DNA of 64,000 bases from Amycolatopsis sp. NBC_00345 (GTDB taxonomy: Bacteria; Actinomycetota; Actinomycetes; Mycobacteriales; Pseudonocardiaceae). Every line of letters begins with the position of its first letter. Within the stretch, counting starts at the first letter, position 1. The notes beneath the pieces are model-generated. The model made no database searches. It was not told the DNA's origin and worked only from the letters and a program-made list of their open reading frames with translations. The DNA is taken from NCBI RefSeq assembly GCF_036116635.1, contig NZ_CP107995.1, positions 7,440,001 to 7,504,000 of the forward strand. Reading direction: 5' to 3'. Made by a program: the position numbers and the translations under genes. This document shows positions 1-8,462 of the stretch, piece by piece.

Positions 1-236
1 TTAGCGAGCGCTACCGAGCGTGCAACTCCGATCGCGCTGATCACTCGTCCGGCCCGGATTCTTGACCGGATTGAGTAAGCCACCCCCGCCTCGATCACAG
101 CGAGTACGGCGAACGTCACCCCGGCCAGCAACGGGAGCGGCGGCAGGTCGCCATAGCCGAACTGGAACACGACGTAGATCAGGACGAGGCCGAGTACCGC
201 GGCCACCACCAGCTCGCGGGGCCGGGTGAAGTGCAT
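1..236 (-). CDS. DUF3180 membrane protein (3' end outside window)
   Basis: Reading leftward from an ATG at 236 gives an open frame that leaves the window: MHFTRPREL, then two hydrophobic segments (about residues 9-26 and 35-53) and a basic RSRIRAGR loop before ARSVALA. This pattern and the position directly downstream of folK match the actinobacterial DUF3180 family (Rv3605c type), small integral membrane proteins of unknown function. It is the last visible gene of the ftsH-fol cluster. Only the first 78 codons are present. Assignment rests on pattern and synteny. Confidence 0.75.
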   Translation of the reverse strand, partial: MHFTRPRELVVAAVLGLVLIYVVFQFGYGDLPPLPLLAGVTFAVLAVIEAGVAYSIRSRIRAGRVISAIGVARSVALA

Positions 237-324
237 GGCCCCACCGTACCGAGGGGCACTGGGCCCGCGGCTTGACGCGCCGTCGCCCGAAACGGGGGCG
301 CGCCGCCGTGATCGACTGCCGGCG

Positions 325-819
325 TCAGGTGAGCGAGAGGTCCGGCCGCAGGACAACACCCACGCGGTCGGACTCCGGCCGCAGCGCCAGCAGTTCCGCG
401 AGCGGGCCGTGGCCGGGCAGGACCGCCGCCGGCTCGATCTCCAGCCACGGGACGAGGACACTCGCGCGGTCCGGCGTTCCCGGGTGCGGCAGGAGCAGCT
501 CGGGATCGTCCGAGCTGACGCCGTCGACTGTCACTATGTCGACATCCAGCGTGCGCGGACCCCAGCGCTGCTCACGCACCCGGCCGGCAGCCCGCTCGGC
601 CGCCTGCCCCGTGCGCAGCCACGCCCAGTGGTCGCGCGCGGGGTCGTCGACAACGCAGACGGCGTTCAGGAAGTCCGGCTGTTCCTCGACGCCCCACGGC
701 TTCGTCTCGTAAACGCCCGACACCGCGACCAGCCACGGCCGCACGGCGTCAACCGCCCCGCGCAGGTACCCGAGGCGGTCACCGAGGTTCGAGCCGAGCG
801 AGAGGACGGCGCGGCTCAC
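325..819 (-). CDS. folK: 2-amino-4-hydroxy-6-hydroxymethyldihydropteridine pyrophosphokinase
   Basis: Transfers pyrophosphate from ATP to 6-hydroxymethyl-7,8-dihydropterin, the step before dihydropteroate synthase. The 164-residue product starts VSRAVLSLGSNLGDR, carrying the family signature LGSNLGDR near the N-terminus. It also has the RWGPRTLDVDI segment, whose R-x-LD-x-D residues bind metal and ATP, and a late LLLPHP motif. Length is normal for FolK. The GTG start is chosen because it overlaps the folB stop by 4 nt (GTGA), implying translational coupling. An upstream extension in this frame is only folB read in another frame. Confidence 0.95.
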   Translation of the reverse strand: MSRAVLSLGSNLGDRLGYLRGAVDAVRPWLVAVSGVYETKPWGVEEQPDFLNAVCVVDDPARDHWAWLRTGQAAERAAGRVREQRWGPRTLDVDIVTVDGVSSDDPELLLPHPGTPDRASVLVPWLEIEPAAVLPGHGPLAELLALRPESDRVGVVLRPDLSLT

Positions 820-1175
820 CGCTCCCGCCGGACGGTGACGGCGACGTCGTCGAACGTCAGCGGAATCGGCGCGGACGGCTTGTGCACAGTGACCTCCACG
901 GCCTTCGGCCGGGTGTCGAGCAGCACCTCGTCGGCGATCCGGCCCGCGACGCTCTCGATCAGGTCGTACGGCTCGCCCGCGACGATGCCCGCCGCGAGCT
1001 CCGCCAGCTCGCCGTAGTGCAGGGTCTTGGTCAGGTCGTCGGACGCCGCGGCCGGGCCGAGATCGAGCCACACCGTGATGTCGACGACGAACTCCTGCCC
1101 ATCGCGCTTCTCGTGCTCGAAGACACCGTGGCGGCCGAACACCCGCAGCCCGGTGAGCGTGATGCGGTCAGCCAT
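816..1175 (-). CDS. folB: dihydroneopterin aldolase
   Basis: Converts 7,8-dihydroneopterin to 6-hydroxymethyldihydropterin and glycolaldehyde. The 119-residue protein begins MADRITLTGLRVFGRHGVFEHE; GxHGVxxxE is the family N-terminal motif, the Glu being part of the active site. DLIESVAGRIADEVL and the late VTVHKPSAPIP motif with its conserved catalytic Lys are present. The ATG start lies inside the end of folP (8-nt overlap) and the stop overlaps folK, so folE-folP-folB-folK is a tightly coupled polycistron. Confidence 0.96.
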   Translation of the reverse strand: MADRITLTGLRVFGRHGVFEHEKRDGQEFVVDITVWLDLGPAAASDDLTKTLHYGELAELAAGIVAGEPYDLIESVAGRIADEVLLDTRPKAVEVTVHKPSAPIPLTFDDVAVTVRRER

Positions 1176-2010
1176 CGGCCCGTCCCCGTTTCCAGGCAGC
1201 CGCCACGGCGACCGCGTCGAGCGAAGCACCCACCTCGTGCACGCGCACTCCCCAAGCGCCCGCCGCGGCGGCGAGCGTCGAAACGGCTGCGGTGGCGTCT
1301 TCCCGGCCGGACGGCGGCCGCGGCTCACCGTCCTTTCCGGACAACAGACGGCCGAGGAACCGCTTGCGCGAGGCACCCACGAGTACCGGGAAACCCAGTG
1401 ACAGAAAGGAATCCAGGTCGTGCAGCAACGCCCAGTCGTGCTCGGCCCGCTTCGCGAAGCCAAGGCCGGGGTCGAGCACGATGGCTTCGGGCTGCACACC
1501 GGCCGCGAGGGCTTCGTCCACTCGGGACAACAGCTCGGCGCGCACCTCGGCGACGACGTCGGTGTAGCTGGCGAGCGCGTTCATGTCCTTGCTGTGCCCG
1601 CGCCAGTGCATCAGCACCCACGGCACCCCGGCGTCCGCGGCGACGCGCGCCATGCCCGGGTCGGCGAGGCCACCGGAGACGTCGTTGATCACGCGCGCGC
1701 CGGCCTCCAGCGCGGCCTCCGCGACGGCGGCCCGCGTGGTGTCGACGGACAGCGCCACGCCCTCCCCGGCCAGCTGCCGGATCACGGGCAGCACCCGCGC
1801 CACCTCCGTCTCGGCGTCGACGCGCAGCGCGCCGGGCCGGGTGGACTCGCCGCCGACGTCGATCAGGTCCGCGCCGCGCGCCCACATCTGACGGGCGTGG
1901 TCGAGGGCCTGATCCGTGTCGAGGTAACGGCCACCGTCGGAGAACGAATCGGGGGTCACGTTGAGCACGCCCATCACGGCACAGCGCCCGGGCGCGGGCA
2001 GCGGACTCAC
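1168..2010 (-). CDS. folP: dihydropteroate synthase
   Basis: Condenses 6-hydroxymethyldihydropterin pyrophosphate with p-aminobenzoate; this is the sulfonamide target. The 280-residue TIM-barrel protein shows GVLNVTPDSFSDGG (signature 1, about residues 14-27), DVGGESTRPG (pterin pyrophosphate binding), INDVSGG, and PVLVGASRKRFLG near the C-terminus. All catalytic motifs are intact and length is standard. The GTG start overlaps the folE stop (GTGA). Confidence 0.97.
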   Translation of the reverse strand: MSPLPAPGRCAVMGVLNVTPDSFSDGGRYLDTDQALDHARQMWARGADLIDVGGESTRPGALRVDAETEVARVLPVIRQLAGEGVALSVDTTRAAVAEAALEAGARVINDVSGGLADPGMARVAADAGVPWVLMHWRGHSKDMNALASYTDVVAEVRAELLSRVDEALAAGVQPEAIVLDPGLGFAKRAEHDWALLHDLDSFLSLGFPVLVGASRKRFLGRLLSGKDGEPRPPSGREDATAAVSTLAAAAGAWGVRVHEVGASLDAVAVAAAWKRGRADG

Positions 2011-2624
2011 CGTCGCCCCTTGATCAGCTCGATCGCCTCGGCGCGCGAAGACGCGGACGTCCGCAACAGCCCGCGCACGGCCGAGGTGATGGTGCGCGCG
2101 CCCGGCTTCCGGATCCCGCGCATCGACATGCAGAGGTGCTCGGCCTCCATCACCACGATCACCCCGCGCGGCTCCAGCTTCCGCACCAGCGCGTCCGCCA
2201 CCTGCGACGTCAGCCGCTCCTGGACCTGCGGCCGCTTCGCGTAGAGGTCGACCAGCCGGGCGAGCTTGGACAGCCCGGTGACCTTGCCGTTGGCGTTCGG
2301 GATGTAGCCGACGTGCGCGACCCCGTGGAAGGAGAGCAGGTGGTGCTCACAGGTCGAGAACATCGGGATGTCGGTGACGACCACGAGTTCCTCGTGGGAT
2401 TCGTCGAAGGTCTTGTCCAGCACCTCGGCCGGATCGAGGTACAGGCCGCTGAACATCTCCTGGTAAGCGCGAGCGACCCGGGCCGGGGTGTCCTTGAGGC
2501 CATCCCGGTCCGGGTCTTCGCCGCAGGCGAGCAACAGCTCGCGGATGGCGTTCTCCGCCCGGTCCTGATCGAAGACCGGGCGGGCGACGCCGTTGTTACT
2601 GCTTGTCTGGTCCGTCCACGTCAC
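2007..2624 (-). CDS. folE: GTP cyclohydrolase I
   Basis: First committed step of pterin/folate synthesis: GTP to 7,8-dihydroneopterin triphosphate. The 205-residue product has the STCEHHLLSFHG motif, with Cys and His as zinc ligands and catalytic residues. It also has HLCMSMRG with the third zinc ligand and the GLSKLARLVDLYAKRPQVQERLT stretch. The chosen GTG start lies 29 nt inside the end of ftsH. A later start is possible, but the conserved core begins well downstream. Confidence 0.95.
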   Translation of the reverse strand: MTWTDQTSSNNGVARPVFDQDRAENAIRELLLACGEDPDRDGLKDTPARVARAYQEMFSGLYLDPAEVLDKTFDESHEELVVVTDIPMFSTCEHHLLSFHGVAHVGYIPNANGKVTGLSKLARLVDLYAKRPQVQERLTSQVADALVRKLEPRGVIVVMEAEHLCMSMRGIRKPGARTITSAVRGLLRTSASSRAEAIELIKGRR

Positions 2625-5016
2625 GCCGTTGCTGCCCCTCGTCCGGCTGCTGGCCGTTCACCCCATCGGCGAACCAGCCCTGCTCAGACGGACGGTCTTC
2701 GGCGGGACGCCACGACTGCTGGCCGGAGTTGCCGCCCGGCGACGTCGCCGGGGTCCACCCCGGGGGCGCACCGTAGTTCGGCGGCCCGCTCTGCGCACCA
2801 CCCGGGCCACCCGGGGAGTAGCCGCCTGCCGGACCGCCCGGCTGCTGACCACCATACGACTGGGGCCAGTAGCCGGTGCCGTTCGGCCCACCGTTCGGAC
2901 GGCCGCCGTTGGGGTGTGCACCCGGCTGCGGCGGCGCGTACGGGTTGGCGTTCGGATCCGGGGCCGGGTACGGCGGCCCGCCGGGCAGGTCACCGGCTCC
3001 CGGCGCGGTGCCGACCGGGGTCGGCTCCGGCTGGCGGACCGGCTTCGGGTCCTTCTCCGGCGGAGGCCACGGCTCGCCGCGCTCCATCGCCAGCTCGCCC
3101 GGGGTCTTGATCGGCGGCTTGTCCGACGGCGTCCGCTCACCGAACTCGTTGAACACGGTGATGTGCGGGCGCTTCTCGACCGTCGCGAAGATCCGCTCCA
3201 GGTCCTTGCGGGTCAGCGTCTCCTTCTCCAGGAGCTCGATGACCAGCTCGTCGAGCACGTCGCGGTAGGTGTTGAGCACGTGCCACGCCTCGGTGTGCGC
3301 GGTCTCGATGAGCTTGCGCACCTCCTCGTCGATCTCGTGCGCCACCTCGAGCGAGTAGTCGGCCTGGCGGCCGGCCGAGCGGCCCAGGAACGGGTCGCCC
3401 TGCTCCTGGCCGTACTTGACCGCGCCGAGCCGCGCGCTCATGCCGTACTCGGTGACCATCGAGCGGGCGATCTTCGTGGCCTGCTCGATGTCGGCCGACG
3501 CGCCGGTGGTGGGCTCGTGGAAGACCAGCTCCTCCGCCGTGCGCCCGCCCATGGCGAACACCAGCCTGCCGATCATCTCCGAGCGGGTCATCAGCTCCTT
3601 GTCGTCCTCGGGGACGAGCAAGGCGTGCCCACCGGTGCGACCGCGCGGCAGGATCGTCAGCTTGTAAACCGGCTCGATGTCCGGCATCGCCCACGCGGCG
3701 AGCGCGTGCCCGCCCTCGTGGTAGGCCGTGATCTTCTTCTCCTTCTCGGAGATGATCCGGCTCTTGCGGGCGGGCCCGCCGACCACGCGGTCGACCGACT
3801 CCTCCAGCTCGACGTCGCCGATCACGTGCCCGTTCTTGCGGGCGGTGAGCAGCGCGGCCTCGTTCAGCACGTTGGCCAGGTCGGCGCCGGACATGCCGAC
3901 GGTCCGCTTGGCCAGGCTGCCCAGGTCGGTGCCCTGCGCGATCGGCTTGCCCTTGGCGTGCACCTCGAGGATCGCGCGGCGGCCGCGCATGTCGGGCGCC
4001 GACACCGGGATCTGCCGGTCGAACCGGCCGGGGCGCAGCAGCGCCGGGTCCAGGATGTCGGGCCGGTTGGTGGCCGCGATCAGGATGATGCCGCCGCGGG
4101 CGTCGAAGCCGTCCATCTCGACCAGCAGCTGGTTCAGCGTCTGCTCACGCTCGTCGTGCCCACCGCCGAGGCCGGCGCCGCGCTGGCGGCCGACCGCGTC
4201 GATCTCGTCGACGAAGATGATGCACGGCGCGTTCTGCTTGGCCTGTTCGAACAGGTCACGCACTCGCGAAGCACCGACACCGACGAACATCTCGACGAAG
4301 TCCGAGCCGGAGATCGTGTAGAACGGCACGCCCGCCTCACCGGCGACAGCTCGCGCGAGCAGCGTCTTACCGGTGCCTGGCGGCCCGTACAGGAGCACGC
4401 CCTTCGGGATCTTCGCGCCGAGCGCCTGATATCGCGCCGGGTTCTGCAGGAAGTCCTTGATCTCGTACAGCTCTTCGACGGCCTCGTCAGCACCCGCGAC
4501 ATCGCCGAAGGTGGTCTTGGGCATGTCCTTGTTCAGCTGTTTCGCCTTGGACTTGCCGAAGTTGAGGACGCGGTTGCCGCCGCCCTGCGCGTTGTTCATC
4601 ATCCACATCAGCAGGCCCAGTACCAGCGCCAGCGGGATCGCGAAGATGAGGATCTGCGTCAGGATGCTCTGCTGCGTGACCTTGGTGGTGAACTTGATCG
4701 GCTGGCCGCCGTTGTTCGCCGCCAGGATGTTGTCGTAGATCTCCTGCGAGGCATTCGCCGGGTACTGCGCGACGATCTGGTCGGTCTGCGTCCCGTCGAC
4801 GTCGATCTTCTGGGTGAGCAGCAGTTTGACCTGCTGTTCCTTGTCCTCGAGGCTTGCTTCCTTGACGTGGTTCTGCTTGATCTGCTGATCAGCCACTGAG
4901 ATGGGAGCCTGGGTGTATCCACGATCGCTGTCGAAGATCGTGTTGTAGGCGAACAACGCCAGCAACCCCGCGACGATCCACAGCAGTGGGTTCCTGAGCA
5001 CGCTCTTCCGGTTCAT
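2596..5016 (-). CDS. ftsH: ATP-dependent zinc metalloprotease FtsH
   Basis: Membrane-anchored AAA+ protease that degrades misfolded membrane and regulatory proteins. The 806-residue protein has two membrane segments (about 11-26 and 118-140) flanking an extracytoplasmic domain. Walker A GPPGTGKT is at 211-218, Walker B IIFVDEID at 266-273, the second-region NRPDILDPALLRPGRFD follows, and the zinc-protease motif HEGGH is at 433-437. Beyond about residue 640 is a Pro/Gly/Gln-rich tail of roughly 160 residues, as in actinobacterial homologues. It heads the fol cluster. Confidence 0.97.
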   Translation of the reverse strand: MNRKSVLRNPLLWIVAGLLALFAYNTIFDSDRGYTQAPISVADQQIKQNHVKEASLEDKEQQVKLLLTQKIDVDGTQTDQIVAQYPANASQEIYDNILAANNGGQPIKFTTKVTQQSILTQILIFAIPLALVLGLLMWMMNNAQGGGNRVLNFGKSKAKQLNKDMPKTTFGDVAGADEAVEELYEIKDFLQNPARYQALGAKIPKGVLLYGPPGTGKTLLARAVAGEAGVPFYTISGSDFVEMFVGVGASRVRDLFEQAKQNAPCIIFVDEIDAVGRQRGAGLGGGHDEREQTLNQLLVEMDGFDARGGIILIAATNRPDILDPALLRPGRFDRQIPVSAPDMRGRRAILEVHAKGKPIAQGTDLGSLAKRTVGMSGADLANVLNEAALLTARKNGHVIGDVELEESVDRVVGGPARKSRIISEKEKKITAYHEGGHALAAWAMPDIEPVYKLTILPRGRTGGHALLVPEDDKELMTRSEMIGRLVFAMGGRTAEELVFHEPTTGASADIEQATKIARSMVTEYGMSARLGAVKYGQEQGDPFLGRSAGRQADYSLEVAHEIDEEVRKLIETAHTEAWHVLNTYRDVLDELVIELLEKETLTRKDLERIFATVEKRPHITVFNEFGERTPSDKPPIKTPGELAMERGEPWPPPEKDPKPVRQPEPTPVGTAPGAGDLPGGPPYPAPDPNANPYAPPQPGAHPNGGRPNGGPNGTGYWPQSYGGQQPGGPAGGYSPGGPGGAQSGPPNYGAPPGWTPATSPGGNSGQQSWRPAEDRPSEQGWFADGVNGQQPDEGQQRRDVDGPDKQ

Positions 5017-5063
5017 ACGACTCGGCCCTGGTGGCCTCGACCCTCCCTGGTTGGGCGGCTCCT

Positions 5064-5091
5064 GTGATACCCGCCATCACGATCTTGACAA
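5064..5091 (-). promoter_or_regulatory. candidate ftsH promoter
   Basis: On the minus strand TTGTCA (5086-5091) and TATCAC (5064-5069) are spaced by 16 nt, about 50 nt upstream of the ftsH ATG. This resembles a primary-sigma promoter. It is a single pattern match in GC-rich DNA and is tentative. Confidence 0.3.
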
Positions 5092-5218
5092 CCCATGGTG
5101 CTCCCGCACCCGTCACATCAGGGTACCGTCCGGGCGGACGCAGGACCCCGATGAGCCTCACGCAGGTCAACGGGCGATACCGCACCAGGGTTCCCGGATC
5201 GTTCCGGACCCGGTCACC

Positions 5219-6043
5219 CTAGCGTGTGTCAACCGCCACAGAGGCCACCATCTCACCGAGCCGCGTACGCAGTGTCTTGGGATCCGCCGGAGCCACCGTC
5301 ACCCATTCGCGGCCGTCCGAACCCGCACGTGAGAGGCTCAGATAACGCCCTGTGGCGGTGTCGAACCAGCCGAGCACGCGGGACCGCTGCCGGGCCCCGA
5401 GCGAAGAACGGCTGTTCGCTGCCAGCTGACCGCCGCGCAGCCGGGGCTGACCCGAGATCAGCCCGTAAGTTTCCTTCGGGTCGACCGTGACGCGCTCGCT
5501 GAGTGACTGACGCCTCCCCCGGCGCCCCTTCTCCTCGGCCTCGCCGGGCCCGCCCGCGGCCGCGACGGGCACGCGGATCGGGCGCGTGTTCAGCGCCTCG
5601 TCGAGCGGAAGTGTGACGGACGCCTCACTGCCACGGGGCCCCGCCGGCAGCAGGTCGACCACCGCGGACACCAAACCGTCCGACGGCACGCCGCGCAGCC
5701 AGATGCCGTCGCCGTCCTGGATCGCCACCACGCCCGTGCGGTCGTCGGCCGCGGCGAGGATCGCGACGGGGTGCGCCTGGAACTGCGGGATGTGCACCGC
5801 GTCGATGGACACCTGGCCACGGGCGAGCAGGCCGAGCCAGTCGTCGAGGCGCGGCTCGACGTAGCCGCGGGGGTCGCGCACGCCGCGCGCCTTCAGCTCG
5901 ACGTCGACCCGGTGCCGCAGCGACACCCGCTCGTCTTCGGTGGCGCCGTGCGACCGCACCCGCAGCGGGTACGGCAGCTCGCCCAGCCCCATGGACTCCC
6001 AGAGGAAGTCGAACGCCAGCGGGGTGAAGAACTCTTGCTGCAT
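5219..6043 (-). CDS. ESX secretion-associated EspG family protein (second copy)
   Basis: EspG proteins are cytosolic chaperones that bind PE-PPE heterodimers and keep them soluble for type VII secretion. This 274-residue protein starts MQQEFFTPLAFDFLWESMGLGELPYPL, typical of the family. It contains VAIQDGDGIWLRGVP in the middle and a C-terminal sandwich ending GWFDTATGRYLSLSR...VTVAPADP. It is clearly paralogous to the neighbour at 6159-6959, which shares the LDFLWES and PRLRGGQ motifs. It is the last gene of the PE-like/PPE-like/EspG/EspG cassette between hpt and ftsH. Confidence 0.88.
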   Translation of the reverse strand: MQQEFFTPLAFDFLWESMGLGELPYPLRVRSHGATEDERVSLRHRVDVELKARGVRDPRGYVEPRLDDWLGLLARGQVSIDAVHIPQFQAHPVAILAAADDRTGVVAIQDGDGIWLRGVPSDGLVSAVVDLLPAGPRGSEASVTLPLDEALNTRPIRVPVAAAGGPGEAEEKGRRGRRQSLSERVTVDPKETYGLISGQPRLRGGQLAANSRSSLGARQRSRVLGWFDTATGRYLSLSRAGSDGREWVTVAPADPKTLRTRLGEMVASVAVDTR

Positions 6044-6158
6044 GCGGTAGTGCTCACTCTCCAGGATCGAACTCTGGCTCAGCGTAGCGCGGTGCTCCCG
6101 GCCGAGGTCAACGATTCAGCCCGAACCGGCCGTTCGCGCCCGGCCGCCGGCCGGGCCG

Positions 6159-6959
6159 TCAGAAGGCGGCGGTGCTCGCCTGCGCCGCGCCGGACAGCAT
6201 CTCGCCGAGGCGGTGGCGCAGCGTGGCGGCGTCGGCCGGGGCGATGGTGATCCAGTCACGGCCGTCGCGACCACTGGTGGCCTGCGTGAAGTAGCGGCCG
6301 CTCTCCGTGTCGAACCAGCTGAGCACCGGCGAGCGGCTCCGGCCGCCCATGCGGTTGCGGGCGTTGGCGCCGATCTGGCCGCCGCGCAGCCGGGGCTGGG
6401 CGTGCAGCCGCGCGAGGGCCTTGCGGTCCTCGTCCACGCTCGCCCGGCCCGACGCGTCCACCTGGTTGCCGCGCCGCTGCATGAAGTCGACGCCCGAGGC
6501 GCCCACGAGCTGCTCCAGCGGCACCGTGATCGACTTCTCCGTGCCGCGCGGAGCGCCCGGCAGCAGCGAGACGATCGCCGTCGCGAGGCCGTCCACCGGG
6601 CAGGGCTGCAGGTGCAGCCCGCGGGTGTCCTGGACGGCCAGCAGCCCCTGGCTGCCGAGGGCGCCCGCGACGGCCAGCAACGGCTCCGCGTTCGGGTCGA
6701 TCAGCTGAACGGAGTCCAGGCTGAGGTCGGGTGAGGCGAGGACGCCGAAGAAGTCCTCGACGTGCGGTTCCGGGCGCCCGCGGCCGTCCGCGAGCCCGCG
6801 TTGTGCCAGCCCGTTGAGCGTCTGCCCGCGCAGCGCGGCCCGTTCGTCCACGGTGCTCCCGTGCGAGCGCGCCCGCAGCGGGTACGGCAGTTCACCCACC
6901 CCGGCCGACTCCCACAGGAAGTCCAGCTCAAGCGGGGTGAGCAGCTCCGCGTTCGGCAT
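6159..6959 (-). CDS. ESX secretion-associated EspG family protein (first copy)
   Basis: A 266-residue EspG-type chaperone: N-terminus MPNAELLTPLELDFLWESAGVGELPYPL, central LLAVQDTRGLHLQPCP, PRLRGGQIGANARNRMG, and C-terminal WFDTESGRYFTQATS...WITIAPADAATL. It follows the PPE-like gene, the usual PE-PPE-EspG order, so the PPE-like product is its likely client. A strong hairpin lies between it and the PPE-like gene. Two adjacent EspG copies could serve different clients or work together; sequence alone does not decide. Confidence 0.88.
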   Translation of the reverse strand: MPNAELLTPLELDFLWESAGVGELPYPLRARSHGSTVDERAALRGQTLNGLAQRGLADGRGRPEPHVEDFFGVLASPDLSLDSVQLIDPNAEPLLAVAGALGSQGLLAVQDTRGLHLQPCPVDGLATAIVSLLPGAPRGTEKSITVPLEQLVGASGVDFMQRRGNQVDASGRASVDEDRKALARLHAQPRLRGGQIGANARNRMGGRSRSPVLSWFDTESGRYFTQATSGRDGRDWITIAPADAATLRHRLGEMLSGAAQASTAAF

Positions 6960-6996
6960 CGACCAACCCCTTGTCGCACAAGCGTTTCAGGAAAAA

Positions 6997-7030
6997 CACG
7001 GGCGCGCGGCCAGAAGGCCGCGCGCCCGTG
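6997..7030 (-). terminator. strong hairpin between PPE-like and espG genes
   Basis: A perfect 15-bp inverted repeat (CACGGGCGCGCGGCC / complement) with a 4-nt AGAA loop lies just after the PPE-like gene stop. It may attenuate transcription into the espG genes or act as a processing site. Confidence 0.7.
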
Positions 7031-7039
7031 GGAAAGGCT

Positions 7040-8440
7040 TCAGTCGTCGTCTTCGTCCGACCACGCGCCGATGACCGGCGGCGGGGTGGCCTCGTTGGCG
7101 CCGAAGGTGTCGTCCGGGTCCGGCTCGATGAGGAACGACGCGTGCGTGTGCTCCTCGTCCTGCTGGCCCTGGCCGCCCATGCCGCCGCCCATACCGCCCA
7201 TGCCGCCACCCATGGCGGGCGCCGGCGTCTGGCCGCCGATCGTGCCGCCCGCGGGGACGAAACCCTGCTGCGGAGCCGTCGAAGCGGCGCTCTGGCCGTT
7301 CTGCTGCTCCGAGGCCGCCGAGGTGCTTTCCTCGTTCTTCCGGGATCCGCTGCGGGTGCCCTGGCCCAGCTTGCCGCCGGCGAAGCCGACGCCGCCGCCC
7401 AGCGCGCCCAGTCCGAGCGCCGAGCCGACGCCGCTGCCGCCGGCACTGACCGGAGCCGACGGGGTGATCGGGGCCGCGCCGCTCACGGCGCCCGGGCCGG
7501 CAGCGGGGCCCGCAGCGGCGGGGAGCGCGGCCGGGGCCGCGCCAGAGGTGCCGTAGGTGCCCGAGTCGCCGGTGACCTGCACGCCGCCGGTGCCAAGGGC
7601 GCCGCCGTGGCCGCCGACACCGACGCCGACCGGGCCACCCAGCCCGGGGGTGCCCAAACTGCCCACGCCCTGGAGGTCGCCGGTGTGCGAGCCGCCGTGG
7701 AGCGAGTTGAACGAGTTGCCGTTGAAGTGCGAGGCGGTGGGCTTCATGCCGAGCGAATCGGGGCCGAAGCTCGGGGTCGAGCCGTCGACCTCACTCATCG
7801 ACTGCGTGTACGCGTTGAAGAACGCGACCTGCTGCGCCTTGACGTCGTTCGCGGCGTCGGACTGGACCTTCTGGTCCGCGGCCATCGCGGCGGGCCCGCC
7901 CGCCAGCGCGGCGGCCATCGCCTGCTTCGGGTCGAAGTCGCGCGGGGCCGGCATCTTCTTGACCTCGGCGGCGGCCGAGGCCTGCTTGCTGAGGCGGTCG
8001 GCCATCGTGTGCGCGGCGTCCGAGGCCTGCGAGCCGGAGTTGGCGATGGAGACGAGCGCGCCCTGCGCACCCGCGGCACCATGGCCGACCCAGGCGTTGC
8101 CCAGCTCGGAGATCGCGTTGTAGAGGTTGTCCGACGACTGCTTCAGCTCGGTGCCGTGCTTGGTCCAGTGCTGGCCGGCGGCCTCGGCGGTGGCGGGGTC
8201 GTTGTCGGTGACCGCGCCGTTGTAGAGCTCCTGGCTCTGCTGCGAGTTCCAGTTCGGCGGGTTGGCGATGGCGCGGTCGCCGCCCATCTCGAAACCGCCG
8301 GCGCTGGAGCGCGCGGACGCGACGATGTTCTGCGACGCGGAGTTGTCGCCCATCGGCACGGCGGACACGCCGGACGTCCCCTGGGTGTCCAGCGAGAGCG
8401 GCGTCTGCTGCTGTCCGCTGCTGTCGTGATTCGGTGCCAT
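7040..8440 (-). CDS. PPE-like type VII secretion substrate
   Basis: The 466-residue protein has an N-terminal helical region (about 60-215, NWNSQQSQELYNGAVTDND, HWTKHG, GNAWVGHGAAGAQ) of the WXG/PPE-like kind. A long Gly/Ala/Pro linker follows (about 255-420) with GGGMGGMGGG repeats. The tail is acidic and ends in a DEEH box followed by PPPVIGAWSDEDDD. No signal peptide is seen, as expected for ESX substrates. The PE-like gene lies 22 nt upstream and espG genes downstream. The element gene at 24904-26157 has the same architecture and tail. Confidence 0.75.
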   Translation of the reverse strand: MAPNHDSSGQQQTPLSLDTQGTSGVSAVPMGDNSASQNIVASARSSAGGFEMGGDRAIANPPNWNSQQSQELYNGAVTDNDPATAEAAGQHWTKHGTELKQSSDNLYNAISELGNAWVGHGAAGAQGALVSIANSGSQASDAAHTMADRLSKQASAAAEVKKMPAPRDFDPKQAMAAALAGGPAAMAADQKVQSDAANDVKAQQVAFFNAYTQSMSEVDGSTPSFGPDSLGMKPTASHFNGNSFNSLHGGSHTGDLQGVGSLGTPGLGGPVGVGVGGHGGALGTGGVQVTGDSGTYGTSGAAPAALPAAAGPAAGPGAVSGAAPITPSAPVSAGGSGVGSALGLGALGGGVGFAGGKLGQGTRSGSRKNEESTSAASEQQNGQSAASTAPQQGFVPAGGTIGGQTPAPAMGGGMGGMGGGMGGQGQQDEEHTHASFLIEPDPDDTFGANEATPPPVIGAWSDEDDD

Positions 8441-8462
8441 GACTAGTGATCCCCCTCGGACG

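Noticed and set aside
6138..6156. Terminator between the two espG genes
   Set aside because: The GCCCGGCCG/CGGCCGGGC palindrome has only a 1-nt apex and could simply reflect GC-rich composition; not strong enough to list.
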